DNA of 64,000 bases from Agarophyton chilense (lineage: Eukaryota; Rhodophyta; Florideophyceae; Gracilariales; Gracilariaceae), in NCBI GenBank assembly GCA_030374765.1, contig JARGXX010000095.1:1-64000 (forward strand). Direction: 5' to 3'. A program made the position numbers and the translations under genes. This document shows, in pieces, positions 34,438 to 43,113 of the stretch. The stretch's first letter is position 1, and each line of letters opens with the position of its first letter. Below the pieces are notes generated by a model, which did not search any database, had not been told where the DNA came from, and saw only the letters and a program-made list of their open reading frames with translations.

Positions 34438-36249
34438 TTGAAGTACAATCCACCAATTGGAATAGCCGACAAAGAACTTCCGTTTGAAGTCAAAAAAGTT
34501 CTCTCAGTTGGTGGAGGATTTGTATTACGCACTCCACTTAAAGTCTGCCTGCAAGAGACTGTGGATCAACTCTTTTCCGAACTAGTAACGGGTCGAAGGA
34601 AGGTCGATCTCCCAACAGCTCTCCGGGTGAAAGGAAAGTTTGAGAGAGATATATCCGATATGAGCATCGATCGACCCTCCACCTTGCATCTTACATTGAT
34701 GCGAGGAATCAAGTACATAAAGACGAAAGGCTGGATCGTCAAACAAGCCGATAAGAATCTTGGACTCACATTGATGAGCCGAGAAGTCTATGACGAGATG
34801 GTTAAGAAGGAGATCCATGAGGGTGTATTCTCCACGGTTGATTTCTTCCCCCATGAAGTGCTCCGTGGTAACCTCTTTGGAATCCTCGAGAAATGCCGGA
34901 TTGAACGCGAGTTTAAAGAAGGTGTTTTGGAATACGCATTGAAAGCCGACAAACCAGCCCCGTTTTATGTACTACCGAAGATCCACAAGCCTACGATTAA
35001 GTCGAGACCGATAACTGCATCGCATTCGTATATCACTGCGAATCTATCGAGACAGTTAAGTGCTATCCTCAATAGAGTGGTGGCAAAGATCCCGGCAATC
35101 ACAGTTAACAGCTGGGAGACCGTACGGCAGCTGGAACACATACATCTTCCCACGGACTGTATCTTTCTTACTTACGACGTGGAGAGATGCTACCCATCCA
35201 TCGACATCAGAGATGCCATCCGATTGTTGGTGCGTGAACTTCCTCGTATATTCATGCCCAACAAAGGCTTTTGGTGTCGAGTTCTACAATTCATCATGTT
35301 CAATAACTACGTCACAGATGGACATGGGTTGCACAAACAGGAAGAAGGAACGGCAACCGGGACAGCAGTGGCGCCCGCATTTGCTAACCTTTACTTGTTT
35401 TTTAAGTTCCGGAAGATCTTCAGGGACGCAGTCAAGGATATCATACTGAACCGTCGCTATATCGATGACGGTTTAGTAGTGCTCCGAAACAGAAAAGCTG
35501 CCGAGAAGCTGATGGTGAAGCTAAACGCTTGTTCAAGCCTTAGTCTCACGTGGGATATCAGCGATAAGAAAGCAGTGTACCTGGATCTGGAGATTTACAA
35601 AGGACAGAGATTTTTCTTCGATAACATCGTTGACTTAAGGGTGTACACAAAGCCCATCTCGAAGTTTCTTTACCTCCATGGCAAGTCCAATCATCCCACT
35701 CATACGTTCACTGGAGTGGTGAAGGGAGAGATGATTCGCTACCTTCGAAACACCAGCGATGAACGGACGTGGAAGGCCAAGGTGAACTTCCTTTTCAAAA
35801 TGCTGTCACAGCGTGGGTACACCGGTAACTACCTACGAACGGCATTGGAATACGTTAGCTTTCGAGAAAGAGCCAAATATCTCGAACGTTCTACAAGGAA
35901 GAAGCCACCCCTCGATGGTATGGTGAAATGCTTATTCCATCCCAATATGAAACGGTACTGGCGTCATTTGGAACAATGGATTGACGGCCAATTGCCCTAT
36001 CACGGAATAAGAGTCAAATGGCCTCGTGTCCTCATCTTCAAAAGAGGAAACACGGTGAAGAGCCATATCATAAGTGCGATTCCCTGCAAGGAGTCTATCA
36101 ACTCCAGGCAGCGCACTACTGGCCATAAGCGACATCAACCTGCTCGCCGAGTAAATACACGGATCCGCAAGAAACGGCAGGTTCAGGTATATACTCGATA
36201 CTGGAACGACTTCTGGAAAAACCAGGAGCGAGACAGGAATAAGGATTAG
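34438..36249 (+). CDS. Penelope-like reverse transcriptase, copy 1
   Basis: The listed start is a TTG; the frame is open back to 34273 and the first ATG is only at codon 75, inside the conserved N-terminal region, so direct initiation is unlikely. Numbering from 34438: DKNLG at 105-109, VLPKIHKP at 178-185 with RPITAS, motif A LTYDVERCYPSID (D247), motif B EEGTATGTAVAP (302-313), motif C YIDD (341-344), and a downstream FLYLHGKSNHP block typical of Penelope RTs. Residues about 470-603 are basic and lack a GIY-YIG nuclease or CxxC zinc motif. These RTs are relatives of telomerase reverse transcriptase. The function would be copying element RNA onto chromosome 3' ends. The ORF is intact, but its unit lacks most of ORF1. 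Confidence 0.9.
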   Translation: MKYNPPIGIADKELPFEVKKVLSVGGGFVLRTPLKVCLQETVDQLFSELVTGRRKVDLPTALRVKGKFERDISDMSIDRPSTLHLTLMRGIKYIKTKGWIVKQADKNLGLTLMSREVYDEMVKKEIHEGVFSTVDFFPHEVLRGNLFGILEKCRIEREFKEGVLEYALKADKPAPFYVLPKIHKPTIKSRPITASHSYITANLSRQLSAILNRVVAKIPAITVNSWETVRQLEHIHLPTDCIFLTYDVERCYPSIDIRDAIRLLVRELPRIFMPNKGFWCRVLQFIMFNNYVTDGHGLHKQEEGTATGTAVAPAFANLYLFFKFRKIFRDAVKDIILNRRYIDDGLVVLRNRKAAEKLMVKLNACSSLSLTWDISDKKAVYLDLEIYKGQRFFFDNIVDLRVYTKPISKFLYLHGKSNHPTHTFTGVVKGEMIRYLRNTSDERTWKAKVNFLFKMLSQRGYTGNYLRTALEYVSFRERAKYLERSTRKKPPLDGMVKCLFHPNMKRYWRHLEQWIDGQLPYHGIRVKWPRVLIFKRGNTVKSHIISAIPCKESINSRQRTTGHKRHQPARRVNTRIRKKRQVQVYTRYWNDFWKNQERDRNKD

Positions 36250-36381
36250 TTCTAATTTAGAGCATAAGATGCCCATTTAGAGAGTAAGGTAGTAGCATGA
36301 CAGTGCAGTGGGATTTGAGATAGGATATAAGAGCTCAGTAGGCCCCGCCTGCTACTCATAATTCTTCTCATCCCACCACAC

Positions 36382-36418
36382 GGCACTGAAGAGTCAATAA
36401 AGACGAAAGCGCTCTGCC
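36382..36418 (+). ncRNA. Hammerhead ribozyme (type I, minimal), copy 1
   Basis: All core elements are present in order: stem I strand GGCA, core CTGAAGA, stem II GTC-AATAAA-GAC, core GAAA, a stem III formed by GCGC inside the palindrome AGCGCT, cleavage triplet ending TC (cut after 36414), then TGCC, the exact complement of GGCA. Stem III has no loop, so a dimeric fold is expected, as reported for hammerheads of Penelope-like elements. Cleavage would cut tandem transcripts into 3232-nt monomers. The AATAAA in loop II could also act as a poly(A)-like signal. Activity is predicted, not shown. Confidence 0.85.
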
Positions 36419-36516
36419 CTACGCGAATCGCCCCTGTTCTTCGCCCCTTTCTCTCTACATCCCTTTTCTCCCAGAGCGGGGTGCAGTACCCTGCTGTGGG
36501 AGCAGCCCCTAGAGGA

Positions 36517-36591
36517 GGATTGTTTTCCTTACGCAAAAATAAATCCCCGTAAAGGTAAAACTTCCCCTAAATCCTCCTCTTTTTCTAAGGG
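36517..36591 (+). repeat. Segment shared by the retroelement 3' region and telomere-associated repeats
   Basis: About 75 bp beginning GGATTGTTTTCCTTACG and ending in CTTCCCCTAAATCC and TCTAAGGG. It aligns by eye to the 840-bp unit (23391-23465) and, over about 60 bp, to the short elements inside old telomere tracts (22062-22120, 22168-22226 and their copies near 46025 and 46130). Other retroelement copies are at 39749-39823 and 42981-43055. Shared landmarks are GTTTTCCT, a CCGTAA or GCAAA step, a CC(G/A)TAA-GGT core and TTCCCCTAAA. Confidence 0.7.
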
Positions 36592-36707
36592 CTTCCCCTA
36601 AGCCCTTCTCTCTCTCCCCTAGCGACGCCGCACACCTTCAATATCTCCTACCTAAAACCTCTAGTACGCGAGGTAGTAGCCGTCGCCGAGCAGATATCTC
36701 TCTCACT

Positions 36708-37625
36708 ATGCAAACACGTAGCATGGCCTCCAACATTGAACACGACACATCGGTTCATGAGGAGGAAGCTGCTGTTCTTCAAGAAAACAATCCGATTCAG
36801 GAAAACGATGCTCAAGTTAATGAGCAAGAACTTCCTGATTTTGAGATTTTGAAGATGGTGAAGCCACAGCTGAATAAACTAGTCGCTTTACACCGCAAGC
36901 GCGTTCTTACTGTGGACGAAAAGATAGCTCGCAGGGTCGATCTCCTTGATGAGCTGGAAAAGCACAAAGACGATGGAACCTTTCCAAAGTCTATTGCGGT
37001 ACCCCGAATGCCGCAGATGTCCAGTTCAATGAAGGAGAAGCATGGTGCTGAGTTTAAAGCCATGTCAGAGAAGTTTGCACAGGACTCTCTGGACTTCCTC
37101 ATAAAAGTCAGGAAGGATGAACTTGAATTCCTGACTGATGAGCGAAAGAAGCTTCTCAACGAAGCCATGGTTAAGGTGAAAGAAGCACTAAATCGCGTCT
37201 ACCGAAAGACGAGTCACATCTCCAAGGATCAGATTCTTGCAACGTTTGCAAGTTACCGATCGGTGTTTGTGGAAGAGCTGCAATCAGCTAAGCTTCGAAT
37301 GGAACTTAAGAACACCATTGGACAAGTCATTGACGATGAGAAACGGAATGCTACTCTCCTAAAAGAATCCGCTGCCGAGGCCGATGAAGCTGAGGCTTCA
37401 GACGAAGTCGATCGGCTGCGGAAGGAGATGGAAGCACTTAGGAAGGAAGTTTCCTCTCTTAAAGTTTCTCAAGCCCCCCTGAAGGCTAAAGGGAAGAACA
37501 GTAAAGGTCAACAAAACCGCCCGAAAAGCCATCTACAGCAGGGAGGCAAGTCCAAGAAACCCGTGAAGCCAAAGCCGAAAAACGGGAAGCCAGGCGCCGC
37601 CGGACGGGGCGCCAAGCAAAACTAA
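36708..37625 (+). CDS. Retroelement ORF1: coiled-coil, basic-tailed protein (305 aa), unit 2
   Basis: ATG at 36708, about 290 nt after the ribozyme cleavage site. It encodes a highly charged, mostly helical protein. An acidic N-terminus is followed by long Lys/Glu helices and a heptad-like coiled coil around residues 227-252 (VDRLRKEMEALRKEV). The C-terminus from about residue 258 is very basic (Lys, Gln, Pro, Gly), suited to binding RNA. Its place upstream of the RT and its composition fit a nucleic-acid-binding, oligomerising ORF1 protein, as in many non-LTR and Penelope-like elements. It overlaps the open RT frame (RT open from 37505) in the -1 frame. Confidence 0.82.
   Translation: MQTRSMASNIEHDTSVHEEEAAVLQENNPIQENDAQVNEQELPDFEILKMVKPQLNKLVALHRKRVLTVDEKIARRVDLLDELEKHKDDGTFPKSIAVPRMPQMSSSMKEKHGAEFKAMSEKFAQDSLDFLIKVRKDELEFLTDERKKLLNEAMVKVKEALNRVYRKTSHISKDQILATFASYRSVFVEELQSAKLRMELKNTIGQVIDDEKRNATLLKESAAEADEAEASDEVDRLRKEMEALRKEVSSLKVSQAPLKAKGKNSKGQQNRPKSHLQQGGKSKKPVKPKPKNGKPGAAGRGAKQN
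37577..37613 (+). promoter_or_regulatory. Candidate -1 ribosomal frameshift signal between ORF1 and RT
   Basis: In the ORF1 frame the sequence reads G-AAA-AAC (37577-37583), then a 9-nt spacer, then a GC-rich stem formed by GGCGCC (37593-37598) and GGCGCC (37608-37613), with two further inner pairs around a GGAC loop. The RT frame is -1 relative to ORF1, is open from 37505, and has no usable ATG. The heptamer departs from X-XXY-YYZ at its first base, so efficiency is doubtful; slippage elsewhere in 37505-37622 is possible. Equivalent sites are at 34345-34381 and 40809-40845. Confidence 0.45.
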
Positions 37626-37669
37626 ACCGTTCACGGCGAAGGAAACCCCGTTGCTTCAAGGTTAAAGAG

Positions 37670-39481
37670 TTGAAGTACAATCCACCAATTGGAATAGCCG
37701 ACAAAGAACTTCCGTTTGAAGTCAAAAAAGTTCTCTCAGTTGGTGGAGGATTTGTATTACGCACTCCACTTAAAGTCTGCCTGCAAGAGACTGTGGATCA
37801 ACTCTTTTCCGAACTAGTAACGGGTCGAAGGAAGGTCGATCTCCCAACAGCTCTCCGGGTGAAAGGAAAGTTTGAGAGAGATATATCCGATATGAGCATC
37901 GATCGACCCTCCACCTTGCATCTTACATTGATGCGAGGAATCAAGTACATAAAGACGAAAGGCTGGATCGTCAAACAAGCCGATAAGAATCTTGGACTCA
38001 CATTGATGAGCCGAGAAGTCTATGACGAGATGGTTAAGAAGGAGATCCATGAGGGTGTATTCTCCACGGTTGATTTCTTCCCCCATGAAGTGCTCCGTGG
38101 TAACCTCTTTGGAATCCTCGAGAAATGCCGGATTGAACGCGAGTTTAAAGAAGGTGTTTTGGAATACGCATTGAAAGCCGACAAACCAGCCCCGTTTTAT
38201 GTACTACCGAAGATCCACAAGCCTACGATTAAGTCGAGACCGATAACTGCATCGCATTCGTATATCACTGCGAATCTATCGAGACAGTTAAGTGCTATCC
38301 TCAATAGAGTGGTGGCAAAGATCCCGGCAATCACAGTTAACAGCTGGGAGACCGTACGGCAGCTGGAACACATACATCTTCCCACGGACTGTATCTTTCT
38401 TACTTACGACGTGGAGAGATGCTACCCATCCATCGACATCAGAGATGCCATCCGATTGTTGGTGCGTGAACTTCCTCGTATATTCATGCCCAACAAAGGC
38501 TTTTGGTGTCGAGTTCTACAATTCATCATGTTCAATAACTACGTGACAGATGGACATGGGTTGCACAAACAGGAAGAAGGAACGGCAACCGGGACAGCAG
38601 TGGCGCCCGCATTTGCTAACCTTTACTTGTTTTTTAAGTTCCGGAAGATCTTCAGGGACGCAGTCAAGGATATCATACTGAACCGTCGCTATATCGATGA
38701 CGGTTTAGTAGTGCTCCGAAACAGAAAAGCTGCCGAGAAGCTGATGGTGAAGCTAAACGCTTGTTCAAGCCTTAGTCTCACGTGGGATATCAGCGATAAG
38801 AAAGCAGTGTACCTGGATCTGGAGATTTACAAAGGACAGAGATTTTTCTTCGATAACATCGTTGACTTAAGGGTGTACACAAAGCCCATCTCGAAGTTTC
38901 TTTACCTCCATGGCAAGTCCAATCATCCCACTCATACGTTCACTGGAGTGGTGAAGGGAGAGATGATTCGCTACCTTCGAAACACCAGCGATGAACGGAC
39001 GTGGAAGGCCAAGGTGAACTTCCTTTTCAAAATGCTGTCACAGCGTGGGTACACCGGTAACTACCTACGAACGGCATTGGAATACGTTAGCTTTCGAGAA
39101 AGAGCCAAATATCTCGAACGTTCTACAAGGAAGAAGCCACCCCTCGATGGTATGGTGAAATGCTTATTCCATCCCAATATGAAACGGTACTGGCGTCATT
39201 TGGAACAATGGATTGACGGCCAATTGCCCTATCACGGAATAAGAGTCAAATGGCCTCGTGTCCTCATCTTCAAAAGAGGAAACACGGTGAAGAGCCATAT
39301 CATAAGTGCGATTCCCTGCAAGGAGTCTATCAACTCCAGGCAGCGCACTACTGGCCATAAGCGACATCAACCTGCTCGCCGAGTAAATACACGGATCCGC
39401 AAGAAACGGCAGGTTCAGGTATATACTCGATACTGGAACGACTTCTGGAAAAACCAGGAGCGAGACAGGAATAAGGATTAG
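37670..39481 (+). CDS. Penelope-like reverse transcriptase, copy 2
   Basis: Intact 603-codon frame with the same protein sequence as copy 1; at least one silent difference (GTC/GTG near 38545). It is preceded by a complete ORF1 in the other frame, so this is a structurally complete unit able to produce an ORF1-RT fusion if frameshifting works. YIDD catalytic box present, no endonuclease domain. Confidence 0.9.
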   Translation: MKYNPPIGIADKELPFEVKKVLSVGGGFVLRTPLKVCLQETVDQLFSELVTGRRKVDLPTALRVKGKFERDISDMSIDRPSTLHLTLMRGIKYIKTKGWIVKQADKNLGLTLMSREVYDEMVKKEIHEGVFSTVDFFPHEVLRGNLFGILEKCRIEREFKEGVLEYALKADKPAPFYVLPKIHKPTIKSRPITASHSYITANLSRQLSAILNRVVAKIPAITVNSWETVRQLEHIHLPTDCIFLTYDVERCYPSIDIRDAIRLLVRELPRIFMPNKGFWCRVLQFIMFNNYVTDGHGLHKQEEGTATGTAVAPAFANLYLFFKFRKIFRDAVKDIILNRRYIDDGLVVLRNRKAAEKLMVKLNACSSLSLTWDISDKKAVYLDLEIYKGQRFFFDNIVDLRVYTKPISKFLYLHGKSNHPTHTFTGVVKGEMIRYLRNTSDERTWKAKVNFLFKMLSQRGYTGNYLRTALEYVSFRERAKYLERSTRKKPPLDGMVKCLFHPNMKRYWRHLEQWIDGQLPYHGIRVKWPRVLIFKRGNTVKSHIISAIPCKESINSRQRTTGHKRHQPARRVNTRIRKKRQVQVYTRYWNDFWKNQERDRNKD

Positions 39482-39613
39482 TTCTAATTTAGAGCATAAG
39501 ATGCCCATTTAGAGAGTAAGGTAGTAGCATGACAGTGCAGTGGGATTTGAGATAGGATATAAGAGCTCAGTAGGCCCCGCCTGCTACTCATAATTCTTCT
39601 CATCCCACCACAC

Positions 39614-39650
39614 GGCACTGAAGAGTCAATAAAGACGAAAGCGCTCTGCC
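39614..39650 (+). ncRNA. Hammerhead ribozyme, copy 2
   Basis: Same sequence as the copy at 36382-36418, exactly 3232 bp downstream. Predicted cut after 39646. Confidence 0.85.
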
Positions 39651-39939
39651 CTACGCGAATCGCCCCTGTTCTTCGCCCCTTTCTCTCTACATCCCTTTTC
39701 TCCCAGAGCGGGGTGCAGTACCCTGCTGTGGGAGCAGCCCCTAGAGGAGGATTGTTTTCCTTACGCAAAAATAAATCCCCGTAAAGGTAAAACTTCCCCT
39801 AAATCCTCCTCTTTTTCTAAGGGCTTCCCCTAAGCCCTTCTCTCTCTCCCCTAGCGACGCCGCACACCTTCAATATCTCCTACCTAAAACCTCTAGTACG
39901 CGAGGTAGTAGCCGTCGCCGAGCAGATATCTCTCTCACT

Positions 39940-40857
39940 ATGCAAACACGTAGCATGGCCTCCAACATTGAACACGACACATCGGTTCATGAGGAGGAAG
40001 CTGCTGTTCTTCAAGAAAACAATCTGATTCAGGAAAACGATGCTCAAGTTAATGAGCAAGAACTTCCTGATTTTGAGATTTTGAAGATGGTGAAGCCACA
40101 GCTGAATAAACTAGTCGCTTTACACCGCAAGCGCGTTCTTACTGTGGACGAAAAGATAGCTCGCAGGGTCGATCTCCTTGATGAGCTGGAAAAGCACAAA
40201 GACGATGGAACCTTTCCAAAGTCTATTGCGGTACCCCGAATGCCGCAGATGTCCAGTTCAATGAAGGAGAAGCATGGTGCTGAGTTTAAAGCCATGTCAG
40301 AGAAGTTTGCACAGGACTCTCTGGACTTCCTCATAAAAGTCAGGAAGGATGAACTTGAATTCCTGACTGATGAGCGAAAGAAGCTTCTCAACGAAGCCAT
40401 GGTTAAGGTGAAAGAAGCACTAAATCGCGTCTACCGAAAGACGAGTCACATCTCCAAGGATCAGATTCTTGCAACGTTTGCAAGTTACCGATCGGTGTTT
40501 GTGGAAGAGCTGCAATCAGCTAAGCTTCGAATGGAACTCAAGAACACCATTGGACAAGTCATTGACGATGAGAAACGGAATGCTACTCTCCTAAAAGAAT
40601 CCGCTGCCGAGGCCGATGAAGCTGAGGCTTCAGACGAAGTCGATCGGCTGCGGAAGGAGATGGAAGCACTTAGGAAGGAAGTTTCCTCTCTTAAAGTTTC
40701 TCAAGCCCCCCTGAAGGCTAAAGGGAAGAACAGTAAAGGTCAACAAAACCGCCCGAAAAGCCATCTACAGCAGGGAGGCAAGTCCAAGAAACCCGTGAAG
40801 CCAAAGCCGAAAAACAGGAAGCCAGGCGCCGCCGGACGGGGCGCCAAGCAAAACTAA
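39940..40857 (+). CDS. Retroelement ORF1, unit 3 (305 aa)
   Basis: Same as the ORF1 at 36708 apart from a Pro-to-Leu change in the acidic N-terminus (ENNLIQ), a Gly-to-Arg change in the basic tail (PKNRKPG) and at least one silent change. Intact from ATG to TAA. Confidence 0.82.
   Translation: MQTRSMASNIEHDTSVHEEEAAVLQENNLIQENDAQVNEQELPDFEILKMVKPQLNKLVALHRKRVLTVDEKIARRVDLLDELEKHKDDGTFPKSIAVPRMPQMSSSMKEKHGAEFKAMSEKFAQDSLDFLIKVRKDELEFLTDERKKLLNEAMVKVKEALNRVYRKTSHISKDQILATFASYRSVFVEELQSAKLRMELKNTIGQVIDDEKRNATLLKESAAEADEAEASDEVDRLRKEMEALRKEVSSLKVSQAPLKAKGKNSKGQQNRPKSHLQQGGKSKKPVKPKPKNRKPGAAGRGAKQN
40809..40845 (+). promoter_or_regulatory. Candidate -1 frameshift signal, unit 3
   Basis: GAAAAAC at 40809-40815 and the GGCGCC/GGCGCC stem are kept; the only change is G to A in the spacer just after the heptamer. 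Confidence 0.42.
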
Positions 40858-40901
40858 ACCGTTCACGGCGAAGGAAACCCCGTTGCTTCAAGGTTAAAGA
40901 G

Positions 40902-42713
40902 TTGAAGTACAATCCACCAATTGGAATAGCCGACAAAGAACTTCCGTTTGAAGTCAAAAAAGTTCTCTCAGTTGGTGGAGGATTTGTATTACGCACTCCA
41001 CTTAAAGTCTGCCTGCAAGAGACTGTGGATCAACTCTTTTCCGAACTAGTAACGGGTCGAAGGAAGGTCGATCTCCCAACAGCTCTCCGGGTGAAAGGAA
41101 AGTTTGAGAGAGATATATCCGATATGAGCATCGATCGACCCTCCACCTTGCATCTTACATTGATGCGAGGAATCAAGTACATAAAGACGAAAGGCTGGAT
41201 CGTCAAACAAGCCGATAAGAATCTTGGACTCACATTGATGAGCCGAGAAGTCTATGACGAGATGGTTAAGAAGGAGATCCATGAGGGTGTATTCTCCACG
41301 GTTGATTTCTTCCCCCATGAAGTGCTCCGTGGTTACCTCTTTGGAATCCTCGAGAAATGCCGGATTGAACGCGAGTTTAAAGAAGGTGTTTTGGAATACG
41401 CATTGAAAGCCGACAAACCAGCCCCGTTTTATGTACTACCGAAGATCCACAAGCCTACGATTAAGTCGAGACCGATAACTGCATCGCATTCGTATATCAC
41501 TGCGAATCTATCGAGACAGTTAAGTGCTATCCTCAATAGAGTGGTGGCAAAGATCCCGGCAATCACAGTTAACAGCTGGGAGACCGTACGGCAGCTGGAA
41601 CACATACATCTTCCCACGGACTGTATCTTTCTTACTTACGACGTGGAGAGATGCTACCCATCCATCGACATCAGAGATGCCATCCGATTGTTGGTGCGTG
41701 AACTTCCTCGTATATTCATGCCCAACAAAGGCTTTTGGTGTCGAGTTCTACAATTCATCATGTTCAATAACTACGTGACAGATGGACATGGGTTGCACAA
41801 ACAGGAAGAAGGAACGGCAACCGGGACAGCAGTGGCGCCCGCATTTGCTAACCTTTACTTGTTTTTTAAGTTCCGGAAGATCTTCAGGGACGCAGTCAAG
41901 GATATCATACTGAACCGTCGCTATATCGATGACGGTTTAGTAGTGCTCCGAAACAGAAAAGCTGCCGAGAAGCTGATGGTGAAGCTAAACGCTTGTTCAA
42001 GCCTTAGTCTCACGTGGGATATCAGCGATAAGAAAGCAGTGTACCTGGATCTGGAGATTTACAAAGGACAGAGATTTTTCTTCGATAACATCGTTGACTT
42101 AAGGGTGTACACAAAGCCCATCTCGAAGTTTCTTTACCTCCATGGCAAGTCCAATCATCCCACTCATACGTTCACTGGAGTGGTGAAGGGAGAGATGATT
42201 CGCTACCTTCGAAACACCAGCGATGAACGGACGTGGAAGGCCAAGGTGAACTTCCTTTTCAAAATGCTGTCACAGCGTGGGTACACCGGTAACTACCTAC
42301 GAACGGCATTGGAATACGTTAGCTTTCGAGAAAGAGCCAAATATCTCGAACGTTCTACAAGGAAGAAGCCACCCCTCGATGGTATGGTGAAATGCTTATT
42401 CCATCCCAATATGAAACGGTACTGGCGTCATTTGGAACAATGGATTGACGGCCAATTGCCCTATCACGGAATAAGAGTCAAATGGCCTCGTGTCCTCATC
42501 TTCAAAAGAGGAAACACGGTGAAGAGCCATATCATAAGTGCGATTCCCTGCAAGGAGTCTATCAACTCCAGGCAGCGCACTACTGGCCATAAGCGACATC
42601 AACCTGCTCGCCGAGTAAATACACGGATCCGCAAGAAACGGCAGGTTCAGGTATATACTCGATACTGGAACGACTTCTGGAAAAACCAGGAGCGAGACAG
42701 GAATAAGGATTAG
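40902..42713 (+). CDS. Penelope-like reverse transcriptase, copy 3
   Basis: Intact 603-codon frame; one visible replacement (Asn to Tyr at about residue 145, RGYLFGIL). This is the unit nearest the telomeric junction and so the first to have been attached. YIDD box present. Confidence 0.9.
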   Translation: MKYNPPIGIADKELPFEVKKVLSVGGGFVLRTPLKVCLQETVDQLFSELVTGRRKVDLPTALRVKGKFERDISDMSIDRPSTLHLTLMRGIKYIKTKGWIVKQADKNLGLTLMSREVYDEMVKKEIHEGVFSTVDFFPHEVLRGYLFGILEKCRIEREFKEGVLEYALKADKPAPFYVLPKIHKPTIKSRPITASHSYITANLSRQLSAILNRVVAKIPAITVNSWETVRQLEHIHLPTDCIFLTYDVERCYPSIDIRDAIRLLVRELPRIFMPNKGFWCRVLQFIMFNNYVTDGHGLHKQEEGTATGTAVAPAFANLYLFFKFRKIFRDAVKDIILNRRYIDDGLVVLRNRKAAEKLMVKLNACSSLSLTWDISDKKAVYLDLEIYKGQRFFFDNIVDLRVYTKPISKFLYLHGKSNHPTHTFTGVVKGEMIRYLRNTSDERTWKAKVNFLFKMLSQRGYTGNYLRTALEYVSFRERAKYLERSTRKKPPLDGMVKCLFHPNMKRYWRHLEQWIDGQLPYHGIRVKWPRVLIFKRGNTVKSHIISAIPCKESINSRQRTTGHKRHQPARRVNTRIRKKRQVQVYTRYWNDFWKNQERDRNKD

Positions 42714-42845
42714 TTCTAATTTAGAGCATAAGATGCCCATTTAGAGAGTAAGGTAGTAGCATGACAGTGCAGTGGGATTTGAGATAGGATATAAGAGCTC
42801 AGTAGGCCCCGCCTGCTACTCATAATTCTTCTCATCCCACCACAC

Positions 42846-42882
42846 GGCACTGAAGAGTCAATAAAGACGAAAGCGCTCTGCC
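42846..42882 (+). ncRNA. Hammerhead ribozyme, copy 3
   Basis: Same core and stems as the other copies; cut predicted after 42878. The element continues about 245 nt past the cut to the telomeric junction, so the RNA that was attached extended past this ribozyme or escaped cleavage there. Confidence 0.84.
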
Positions 42883-43113
42883 CTACGCGAATCGCCCCTG
42901 TTCTTCGCCCCTTTCTCTCTACATCCCTTTTCTCCCAGAGCGGGGTGCAGTACCCTGCTGTGGGAGCAGCCCCTAGAGGAGGATTGTTTTCCTTACGCAA
43001 AAATAAATCCCCGTAAAGGTAAAACTTCCCCTAAATCCTCCTCTTTTTCTAAGGGCTTCCCCTAAGCCCTTCTCTCTCTCCCCTAGCGACGCCGCACACC
43101 TTCAATATCTCCT

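Noticed and set aside
34438-36249. Telomerase reverse transcriptase (TERT)
   Set aside because: Tandem mobile arrangement, Penelope-type motifs around YIDD and a hammerhead ribozyme fit a Penelope-like element; no TERT-specific N-terminal or RNA-binding domain is seen.
35850-36249. C-terminal GIY-YIG endonuclease of Penelope elements
   Set aside because: No GIY/YIG pair, CxxC zinc motif or catalytic Arg/Glu arrangement; the tail is simply basic.
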